Position numbers and translations under genes: made by a program. A stretch of 5,185 nt of DNA from Actinomycetes bacterium (lineage in GTDB: Bacteria > Actinomycetota > Acidimicrobiia > Acidimicrobiales > Palsa-688): assembly GCA_021811865.1 (NCBI GenBank), contig JAKAQB010000149.1:1-5185 (forward strand), read 5' to 3'. Within the stretch, counting starts at the first letter, position 1. Each line of letters begins with the position of its first letter. The notes beneath the pieces are model-generated. The model worked only from the letters and a program-made list of their open reading frames with translations, was not told the DNA's origin and did not search any database. Of the stretch, positions 1 through 5,185 are shown in pieces.

Positions 1-1
1 T

Positions 2-1238
2 CTCTACATGGCCGTGTCGGTGTCGCTCGCCAACCTCGGCTCGGAGTTCGAGGACGCGGCTCGGGTGCACGGCGGCGGCCGGTGGCGCACGGCGCGGGTC
101 GTGGTACCGATACTTGCCCCGGCGATCATGTCCGCCCTGGCGATCGGCTTCGCCGAGACGATCTCCGACTTCGGCGTGGCCGCCACGCTGGCGGCCAGCG
201 CCAACTTCCCGGTCGCGACCTACTCGCTCTTCGATGCCGTCAACAACCTGCCCGCGAACTTCGGGGCGGCGGCAGCGATCAGCTGGATCCTCGTGGCCAC
301 CGCCGCCATCCCGATCGCACTACAGGCACGGGCGCTGCGGGGCCGGTCGTATGCGGTGCTGTCGGGCCGCACCCGCCAGCCGTCCCGCCGCCGCCTGACC
401 ACCAGGGGGAAAGTGCTGGCCGCCGGCGGCGCAAGCCTGCTTTTCCTACTCGCCCTCGGTGCGCCGATCCTCGGTGCTGCGTTCGCCTCGCTGCTCAAGA
501 ACTTCGGGGTCTCGTTCTCGGCGAGCGCTTTCACGCTGGCGAACTACCGCCTCGTCTTCGACGGCACCGCCGGCCTTGCCGGACCGCTCGAGTACTCGTC
601 GATCCTCGGCGTGGTCACAGCCACGATCGTGGCCGCCCTCGGCCTGGTCGTGGCCCGCATGATGACCGCCCGCGGCGTCGGGGCGGTCGGCAAGCTGATC
701 GACCTGGTCCTGATCGGCTCGGTCGCCCTGCCCGGCATCGTGCTCGGCGCCGGGTACATCTTCGCCTTCAACCTGCCGATCGCCAACCGGCTCGGTGTCG
801 CCCTGTACGGCACCACGACACTGCTCGCCATGGGCTACGTGGCGACCAGCCTGCCGTCGCAGGCCCGGCTCATGGTCGGGCCGGTCTCCCAGTTGCAGGA
901 GTCGCTGCTGCATGCCGCCCGGGTGCACGGCGCCGGCGGCGCGGGGGCCTGGGCCCGCTCGGCCCTGCCGGTGCTCTCCCGGCTCCTGCTGTGGGCCTGG
1001 CTGCTGACCTTCGCCAAGACCCTGCTCGAGTACCCGGTGTCGAGCCTGCTGTACCCTCCCGGCAGCACACCGGTGGCGGTTGCCATCAACAACTTCGTGG
1101 GCACGTCCGCCCACTACGGCGAGGCAACGGCCATGTCTGTGCTGGCCATGCTGGAGATGTTCGGGGTGATCGCCATCGGGCTGGCAGCATTCCGCCTGCT
1201 CGCCCCGCGCGGGTGGCAGCGGATCGGAGGCTTCATCG

Positions 1239-1246
<8 letters not shown>
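2..1246 (+). CDS. Two-domain ABC transporter permease, ferric iron/thiamine type (5' partial)
   Basis: Inner-membrane permease of a binding-protein-dependent importer, in which both permease halves are fused in one chain. The reading frame is open to the window edge (Leu-Tyr before the Met at base 8), so that Met is internal. Numbering from it, two EAA loops that dock the ATPase are visible: residues 15-40 (EDAARVHGGGRW... then VPILAPAI) and 298-321 (ESLLHAARVHGAGG... then LP). About eight hydrophobic segments follow, near 41-62, 84-107, 136-162, 198-218, 230-256, 266-283, 325-348 and 376-399. An Arg-rich stretch (118-134) links the halves. FbpB/SfuB/ThiP-type proteins are usually above 500 residues, so roughly 100-150 N-terminal residues are outside the window. 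The stop overlaps the ATPase start, so the two genes are co-translated. Iron is my first guess for substrate and thiamine the second; nothing visible decides. A binding-protein gene is expected upstream. Confidence 0.88.
1226..1230 (+). promoter_or_regulatory. Ribosome binding site of the ABC ATPase gene
   Basis: GGAGG lies 8 bases before the ATG at 1239, inside the last codons of the permease gene. It supports the ATG that overlaps the permease stop by 8 bases (ATGTCTGA), an arrangement typical of translational coupling. Confidence 0.75.
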
Positions 1247-2359
<1,113 letters not shown>

Positions 2360-2363
<4 letters not shown>

Positions 2364-2392
2364 CGCCGCTGGTGCCTCCGAGTGGCTATCGT
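2360..2392 (+). promoter_or_regulatory. Candidate leaderless promoter of the NfeD-like gene
   Basis: TTGACG (2360-2365, overlapping the ATPase stop) and TATCGT (2387-2392, a TANNNT-type -10) precede the ATG at 2401. The -10 ends 8 bases before that ATG and no Shine-Dalgarno sequence is visible, so transcription could start at or next to the start codon, as is common in actinobacteria. The 21-base spacer is longer than the usual 17-19, which weakens the -35 call; the -10 alone may be enough. Confidence 0.35.
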
Positions 2393-2400
2393 GCGCGCGC

Positions 2401-2619
2401 ATGGCCCACTCGGACGGCGATCAGCTGATCGGCCAGCTCGGGCGCGTGACGATGGCGATCCGGGGCGCCGCCCGCCCCGGCGAGGTGCAGGTCCCGCTGC
2501 GCGGCGGGTCCGAGGCGTTCATCGCCTACGCCGACGGCGAGATCGAGGTCGGCGTGCAGGTGCTGGTCGTCGGCCGGCGGCCGGGGCGCGCGGTCGAGGT
2601 GAGCGTGTTCGGCGACTGA
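2401..2619 (+). CDS. Small NfeD-like OB-fold protein (flotillin partner)
   Basis: A 72-residue soluble protein resembling only the C-terminal OB-fold domain of NfeD/YuaF proteins: LIGQLGRVTMAIRG (residues 9-22), then a run of alternating hydrophobic beta-strand-like segments ending VGVQVLVVGRRPGRAVEV. Full NfeD proteins add membrane helices, and long forms add a ClpP-like protease; neither is present here. The NfeD family is known for pairing with flotillin/SPFH genes, and an SPFH gene follows 57 bases downstream, which strongly supports the call. The expected role is to bind or modulate the flotillin assembly at the membrane. The start is the ATG at 2401: the homologous part begins about eight residues later, and no ATG, GTG or TTG lies in frame in the 24 bases just upstream. 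There is no Shine-Dalgarno sequence, so it may be leaderless. The identification rests on pattern and neighbourhood; the sequence is short. Confidence 0.75.
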   Translation: MAHSDGDQLIGQLGRVTMAIRGAARPGEVQVPLRGGSEAFIAYADGEIEVGVQVLVVGRRPGRAVEVSVFGD

Positions 2620-2633
2620 TCGGCTGTCGATGA

Positions 2634-2660
2634 GGGCTCCGCCGGCCGGGCCGGCAGCCC
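2634..2660 (+). repeat. GC-rich hairpin abutting the flotillin ribosome binding site
   Basis: GGGCT (2634-2638) pairs with AGCCC (2656-2660), and inside it GCCGGC (2641-2646) pairs with GCCGGC (2650-2655) around a CGG loop. Two unpaired C bases (2639-2640) form a bulge. The stem ends exactly where the AGGAAGG box begins and no T-run follows, so it is not a standard terminator. An effect on flotillin translation or on mRNA stability between the two genes is inferred. Confidence 0.5.
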
Positions 2661-2667
2661 AGGAAGG
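2661..2667 (+). promoter_or_regulatory. Ribosome binding site of the flotillin gene
   Basis: AGGAAGG lies 9 bases before the ATG at 2677 and fixes that start. The frame is open upstream to the NfeD-like stop, but no ATG, GTG or TTG occurs in those 19 codons, so a longer anchored N-terminus cannot be encoded here. Confidence 0.7.
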
Positions 2668-2676
2668 CAGGTCCAC

Positions 2677-3879
2677 ATGCTCGGATGGCACGTACCACGG
2701 CCCGACCAGGCCATGCTCGTCAGCGGGGGGAAGGCTCACGGCCTCCCGTTCAAGATCGTCGTCGGCCACGGCGGCTTCGTGCTGCCCCTCCGCTCCCGTG
2801 TGAGCTTCCTCACGCTGTCCATGCAAGAGGCGGAGGTGGCCGAGGAGTGCGTCACCAAGCAGGGCATCGCTGTCAACGTGAAGGCCGTCATCGCCTTCAA
2901 GGTCGGGGCCGACTCGGAGAGCATCGCCAACGCCGCCCAGCGCTTCCTGGGCGACGAGTCGAAGATGAGCATGCTCACCGGCCGGATCTTCGCCGGCCAC
3001 CTCCGGTCGATCATCGGGTCGATGACCGTCGAGGAGATCATCCGGGAGCGCCAGCGCCTCGCCGAGGAGGCGCTCGACGCCTCGAAGATGGAGATGTCCA
3101 AGATCGGCCTCGTCGTCGACGCCCTCCAGATCGAGAGCATCGACGACCTCGGCTCCGGCTACATCAAGGCGCTCGCCGCGCCCCACGTCGCCGAGGTGCA
3201 GCGCGCCGCCCGGGTCGCCCAGGCGCAGGCGGACCAGGCGTCGGCGGAGGCCGAGCAGCAGTCGCAGCGCAACCAGTCGGAGTTCGAGCGCCAGACGGCG
3301 GTGGCGCGCGCCGGCTACCAGGCGGAGATCGACCGGGCCCAGTCGACCGCCGCCCAGGCCGGCCCTCTCGCCCAGGCCCAGGCCGCCCAGGGGGTGCTCG
3401 AGGTCCAGACCACCCTCGCCCAACGCAACGCCGAGCTGCGCCAGGAGCAGCTGGTCGCCGAGGTCATCCGACCGGCCCAGGCGGATGCCCAGCGCATCAA
3501 GATCCTCGCCGACGCCGAGGCCGACCGGCTGCGGCGCATCGGCGAGGCGGGCGCCGCCAACGACCGGGTCGCCCTCGACCTGCAGATCATCGCCCAGCTG
3601 CCCGACATGCTGCGGGCCGTTGCCGACAGCCTGCAGAACGCCAACCTCACCGTCCTCGGTGGCAGCGGCGGGCTCGGCTCGTTCGTCGCCGGGCTCGCCT
3701 CCCAGGGCGCCAACGTGTTCGAGGCGTTGCGCGCCTCGCTCGGCCAGACGGCCCCCGCCAGCGCCAACGCGGCCGGCGCGCCGTCGATCCCCGTCGACGA
3801 GCTCGACAGCCCCTTCGAGCCCGGGGCCGCCGGCCGGCCGCCCGAGCCCCAGCCGGTCGAGCGCGCCCGGCCGGCGTAG
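2677..3879 (+). CDS. Flotillin-family SPFH domain protein
   Basis: A 400-residue membrane-scaffold protein of the flotillin type, which assembles into oligomers that organise membrane microdomains. Layout: SPFH domain at about 5-165 (PDQAMLVSGG near the start, then RVSFLTLSMQEAEVAEECVT, GIAVNVKAVIAFKVG, GRIFAGHLRSIIGSMTVEEI and IGLVVDALQIESIDD), a long Ala/Gln/Glu-rich coiled coil at about 165-300 (repeated AQAQA, AEAEQQ), a flotillin C-terminal part with LPDMLRAVADSL and Gly-rich GGSGGLGSFVAGL (300-355), and a Pro/Ala/Glu tail (356-400). Bacillus FloT/YuaG begins with a membrane hairpin; this protein starts directly at the SPFH domain, as I recall for actinobacterial flotillins, so any membrane association must be peripheral or mediated by partners. 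It has one Cys (58). The NfeD-like gene upstream is its usual partner. The exact cargo or process is unknown. Confidence 0.9.
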   Translation: MLGWHVPRPDQAMLVSGGKAHGLPFKIVVGHGGFVLPLRSRVSFLTLSMQEAEVAEECVTKQGIAVNVKAVIAFKVGADSESIANAAQRFLGDESKMSMLTGRIFAGHLRSIIGSMTVEEIIRERQRLAEEALDASKMEMSKIGLVVDALQIESIDDLGSGYIKALAAPHVAEVQRAARVAQAQADQASAEAEQQSQRNQSEFERQTAVARAGYQAEIDRAQSTAAQAGPLAQAQAAQGVLEVQTTLAQRNAELRQEQLVAEVIRPAQADAQRIKILADAEADRLRRIGEAGAANDRVALDLQIIAQLPDMLRAVADSLQNANLTVLGGSGGLGSFVAGLASQGANVFEALRASLGQTAPASANAAGAPSIPVDELDSPFEPGAAGRPPEPQPVERARPA

Positions 3880-3895
3880 GGCGCTAGGCCGGCGC
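3863..3895 (+). terminator. Weak hairpin around the flotillin stop codon
   Basis: The segment 3863-3872 pairs with GGCCGGCGC (3887-3895), giving nine base pairs with one bulged C and a 14-base loop that holds the TAG stop. No T-run follows. It could end or stabilise the flotillin transcript before the tRNA promoter, but such stems arise easily in DNA this GC-rich. Confidence 0.25.
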
Positions 3896-3923
3896 AGCAC
3901 GGCGGCGGGGAGCCGCGGTCTAC

Positions 3924-3929
3924 TAGAAT
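3924..3929 (+). promoter_or_regulatory. Candidate -10 box of the tRNA-Asp/tRNA-Phe operon
   Basis: TAGAAT is an island of A/T in a very GC-rich gap, 25 bases before the first base of tRNA-Asp. It would place the transcript start near 3936 with a leader of about 20 bases, normal for a tRNA operon. No good -35 hexamer is visible 17 bases upstream. Confidence 0.5.
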
Positions 3930-3954
3930 GCAAGAGCCCTTGCGGCGCTCGCGA

Positions 3955-4029
3955 GGACCTGTGGTGCAGTTTGGAGTGCACGCCGGCCTGTCAAGCCGGA
4001 GGTCGCGGGTTCAAATCCCGTCAGGTCCG
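3955..4029 (+). tRNA. tRNA-Asp (anticodon GTC)
   Basis: Full cloverleaf of 75 bases: perfect 7-bp acceptor GGACCTG (3955-3961) with CAGGTCC (4022-4028), D-stem GTGC/GCAC with a GG-containing loop, anticodon stem CCGGC/GCCGG with loop CTGTCAA (anticodon 3990-3992), variable loop AGGTC, and T-arm GCGGG-TTCAAAT-CCCGT with one G-U pair. The discriminator is G4029. CCA is not encoded (C-G-G follows), so it must be added by nucleotidyltransferase. GTC decodes GAC/GAU as aspartate. It is the first gene of a two-gene cluster. Confidence 0.97.
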
Positions 4030-4030
4030 C

Positions 4031-4103
4031 GGTCGGATAGCTCAGCTGGTAGAGCGCGCGCCTGAAAAGCGCGAGGTCACCGGATCGACGCCGGTTCCGA
4101 CCA
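4031..4103 (+). tRNA. tRNA-Phe (anticodon GAA)
   Basis: Full cloverleaf of 73 bases: perfect acceptor GGTCGGA (4031-4037) with TCCGACC (4096-4102), D-stem GCTC/GAGC with loop AGCTGGTA, anticodon stem CGCGC/GCGCG with loop CTGAAAA (anticodon 4064-4066), variable loop AGGTC and T-stem ACCGG/CCGGT. The discriminator is A4103 and CCA is not encoded. The T-loop is ATCGACG, so position 54 is A instead of the near-universal T. It begins one base after tRNA-Asp ends, so both must come from one precursor. Its 3' end faces an integrase remnant and may be an attachment site. Confidence 0.97.
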
Positions 4104-4107
4104 CGGA

Positions 4108-4135
4108 GAAAGGCCCTGGTCACAGGGCCTTTCTT
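4108..4135 (+). terminator. Rho-independent terminator of the tRNA operon
   Basis: GAAAGGCCCTG (4108-4118) and CAGGGCCTTTC (4123-4133) form a perfect 11-bp stem with a GTCA tetraloop, followed by TT; the T-rich end TTTCTT is partly within the stem. It starts five bases after tRNA-Phe. Because the stem foot is A-rich on one side and T-rich on the other, it may also stop minus-strand transcription coming from the integrase remnant. Confidence 0.88.
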
Positions 4136-4176
4136 GCTGTCCGGGGGTCGGTCAGAGGGGTCGCCGGAAGGCCGTC

Positions 4177-4198
4177 GTGCCACACGCGTGCCACACGC
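4177..4198. repeat. Perfect 11-bp tandem duplication (GTGCCACACGC x2)
   Basis: Two exact, directly abutting copies of GTGCCACACGC (4177-4187 and 4188-4198), one DNA-helix turn each, lie between the tRNA terminator and the integrase remnant. Short direct repeats in this position are often arm-type integrase or excisionase binding sites; that role is inferred here from location and spacing only. Confidence 0.6.
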
Positions 4199-4199
4199 G

Positions 4200-4268
4200 G
4201 CCACTGACCGTCAACGACCGAGGATGACCGGCGCTCACCATTGCTCGGCCATGGTCACTGTCAGTGGC
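4200..4268. repeat. 9-bp inverted repeat flanking the integrase stop
   Basis: GCCACTGAC (4200-4208) and GTCAGTGGC (4260-4268) are exact reverse complements 51 bases apart. The right arm covers the integrase stop codon and is part of a compact palindrome CACTG-T-CAGTG (4256-4266). It may be a recombination or protein-binding site, or chance. Confidence 0.4.
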
Positions 4269-4398
4269 GGTCGGCGACGGCCTGGGCCGAGACGGCAGGC
4301 GCCGGTGCCAGCCCGGCCCGCTCGGCCATCCGAGCGAGACGCTCGGCGATCACGACGTCCCGGGCGAGCGAGGCGTGCTGGTAGACCATCGCCGCCGT
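4261..4398 (-). pseudogene. C-terminal remnant of a tyrosine recombinase (phage-type integrase)
   Basis: Reading leftward from about 4398, the frame gives LTAAMVYQHASLARD, then VVIAERLARMAERAG, then an Ala/Pro-rich tail ending in RH and a TGA at 4263-4261. This matches the C-terminus of actinobacterial tyrosine integrases, where AAxxYQHA carries the nucleophilic Tyr (codon 4383-4381) and is followed by RDxxIAxxL. Upstream in the same frame there is no integrase similarity, and stops occur at 4491-4489 and 4497-4495. The other catalytic residues (Arg, Lys, HxxR) are absent from the window, so the gene is a dead fragment. A neighbouring frame contains LVRDHA ending at a stop near 4398, which could be the expected LGHA-like segment displaced by a frameshift. 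Position and direction next to tRNA-Phe fit an element integrated at that gene. Confidence 0.72.
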
Positions 4399-4568
4399 CA
4401 GGCGTGGTCGCGAACCAGGCCCCCCGCCGAACTCGCCGGTCTCAGCACAAGCATGAAGTTCGAAACCCAGCTCATGCAGCCGTTCGGCCTACGTTCACCC
4501 GACAGGTGACTGCACACCGCGCAGCGTATACAACCCCCACGGGTGCATGCCGGCCGACTGCTCCACCG
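4399..4568. other. Degenerate spacer between integrase remnant and toxin remnant
   Basis: I recognise no gene here. The integrase frame stays open on the minus strand to about 4488 but its product does not look like integrase, and other frames are broken by stops. Composition is a little less GC-rich than the transporter genes (for example the run around 4441-4465 and GTATACAA near 4524). It is best read as decayed sequence of the same element. Confidence 0.4.
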
Positions 4569-4862
4569 TCAGGGGACTGCTCGGGCGGGCACGATCCACT
4601 CGACGGGCTGGCCGGTCACCTCGGCGATCAGCTCGAAACCGCGGTCGTAGTGGAGGACGACCAGGCCGGCCGCCTCTGCGGCCGCAGCGATGAGAAGGTC
4701 GGCGATCTTCGCAGCGCGATGGCGGCTGCGCTCCGCCAGAGCATCCCGGAGGTCCACCGCCCGGTCGAGCACCTCTTGATCCATGGCTGCCCGGGGCCAC
4801 GCTGCCCTCGTGGCTATCAAGATGGGAGCTTCGCTGCGCAGGACGATCCCTCGGCGACACAC
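4569..4862 (-). pseudogene. vapC: VapC-type PIN-domain toxin, N-terminal half missing
   Basis: VapC toxins are PIN-domain ribonucleases of about 130-140 residues that cut tRNA or rRNA and are held by a VapB antitoxin. Only the C-terminal part is encoded: from a GTG at 4862 (97 residues) or the ATG at 4784 (71 residues). Recognisable sequence starts at about residue 17 (ATRAAWPRAAMDQEVLDRA) and runs through KIADLLIAAAAEAAGL (Asp55, an expected third acidic residue), VVLHYDRGFELIAEVTGQP (Asp73, the fourth) and ends at VPARAVP. The usual N-terminus with the first catalytic Asp (D-S/T-S/A type) and the following Glu is absent. A stop sits three codons before the GTG, and only about 60 bases separate the antitoxin stop from the start of recognisable toxin sequence where about 150 would be needed. 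An internal deletion is inferred, so RNase activity is not expected. Confidence 0.78.
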
Positions 4863-4875
4863 GCGGTGCTGTCAG

Positions 4876-5185
4876 TCAGGAAGCCTCGTGGTGGCGGGCG
4901 ATGTACTCGTCGAGGGCTTCCCGGCCGATGTCAGCCAACCGCCGGCCTTGATGGGAGGCGATCTGTTCGAGGGCTCGCCGGGTGTTCTGGGTGACCCGGA
5001 GGGTCAGGTTGGGGGTCTTCGCCGCCTCGCCAGTCAGTGACGGCCGGCCAGCCCGCCGAGCCCTTACCCGAGACATGGCGCGCTCGGCCATCTCGGCTGC
5101 TCGGGCCTCGGTCAGCCGAGTGCCGTCGTCGAGGTACACCTCTTCGGCGTCGAGATCGATGTCGGGGCCGACCTGGCTCTTGAGA
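4876..5185 (-). CDS. vapB: VapB-like ribbon-helix-helix antitoxin (5' partial)
   Basis: Antitoxin and probable autorepressor of the adjacent VapC gene. At least 102 residues are visible. A GTG at 5139 could start an 87-residue product, but the frame stays open to the window edge and the extra residues (LKSQVGPDIDLDAEE) run naturally into VYLDDGTRLTEARA, an acidic N-terminus typical of these antitoxins. I therefore place the true start outside the window. A basic linker with GRPSLTGEAAKTP follows, then a beta strand NLTLRVT and two helices (TRRALEQIASHQG, RLADIGREALDEYIARHH) that form the DNA-binding ribbon-helix-helix fold. The frame is intact up to TGA at 4878-4876. The truncated toxin follows 13 bases later, whereas intact vapBC genes usually overlap or nearly touch. 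Its promoter and operator would lie beyond 5185. Confidence 0.8.
   Translation of the reverse strand, partial: LKSQVGPDIDLDAEEVYLDDGTRLTEARAAEMAERAMSRVRARRAGRPSLTGEAAKTPNLTLRVTQNTRRALEQIASHQGRRLADIGREALDEYIARHHEAS

Larger units (their letters stand above)
4104..5185. mobile_element. Probable remnant of an element integrated at tRNA-Phe
   Basis: An integrase tail facing the 3' end of a tRNA gene, short direct and inverted repeats between them, a toxin-antitoxin pair with a broken toxin, and degenerate spacer together resemble the edge of an old genomic island. The outer boundary is not in the window, and I see no second copy of the tRNA-Phe 3' end (an attR) here. The element is inferred from context, not demonstrated. 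Confidence 0.4.

Noticed and set aside
2386..3981. 531-codon open frame on the minus strand opposite the flotillin gene
   Set aside because: It lies opposite the clear SPFH gene, has low-complexity Leu/Gly/Arg/Asp-rich sequence typical of antisense frames in GC-rich DNA, and shows no domain.
4177..4198. Start of a CRISPR-like array
   Set aside because: Only two abutting copies without spacers; units are far too short and nothing similar follows.
3923..4204. Minus-strand frame containing LTGFEPATSGLTGRR
   Set aside because: This peptide is the well-known false translation of tRNA genes; the frame is antisense to tRNA-Asp and tRNA-Phe.
4134..4994. 286-codon plus-strand frame downstream of the tRNAs
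   Set aside because: It is antisense to the integrase remnant, toxin and antitoxin, is Arg/Pro-rich and has no recognisable domain or ribosome binding site.
5137..5139. GTG at 5139 as the antitoxin start
   Set aside because: The same frame continues upstream to the window edge with family-like acidic sequence and no stop, and no ribosome binding site is evident at the right distance from this GTG.

Overview
The window is GC-rich chromosomal DNA. Dense G/C-ending codons, tRNA genes without an encoded CCA, a flotillin without a membrane anchor, and an integrase tail and VapBC pair of actinobacterial style all suggest a high-GC actinobacterium. I cannot name the genus; an acidimicrobial or other environmental actinobacterium is a guess.

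Plus strand, 1-3879. The window opens inside a two-domain ABC permease of the ferric iron/thiamine type. Its stop overlaps the start of a matching ATPase gene with a TOBE domain by 8 bases. The substrate-binding protein is not in the window and probably lies upstream. After a 37-base gap come a 72-residue NfeD-like OB-fold protein and a 400-residue flotillin (SPFH) protein, which form the classical NfeD/flotillin membrane-organising pair in reduced form. A candidate leaderless promoter lies just before the NfeD-like gene, and a GC hairpin abuts the flotillin ribosome binding site.

Plus strand, 3880-4135. A candidate -10 box drives a two-gene tRNA cluster, tRNA-Asp(GTC) then tRNA-Phe(GAA), separated by one base. 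A strong 11-bp stem terminator closes it.

Minus strand, 5185-4261. This reads as a decayed integrated element next to the tRNA-Phe gene: a VapB-like ribbon-helix-helix antitoxin cut by the window end, a VapC PIN-domain toxin lacking its N-terminal half, about 170 bases of degenerate sequence, and the last ~45 codons of a tyrosine integrase that still carry the YQHA nucleophile motif. The integrase tail points at the tRNA gene, the usual layout for islands inserted at a tRNA 3' end. An 11-bp tandem repeat and a 9-bp inverted repeat lie between them. The integrase remnant has no start-to-stop reading frame of its own.

I found no convincing new multi-gene system. The best leads are the integrase/toxin decay beside tRNA-Phe, the A54 T-loop of that tRNA, and the control of the NfeD-flotillin pair.
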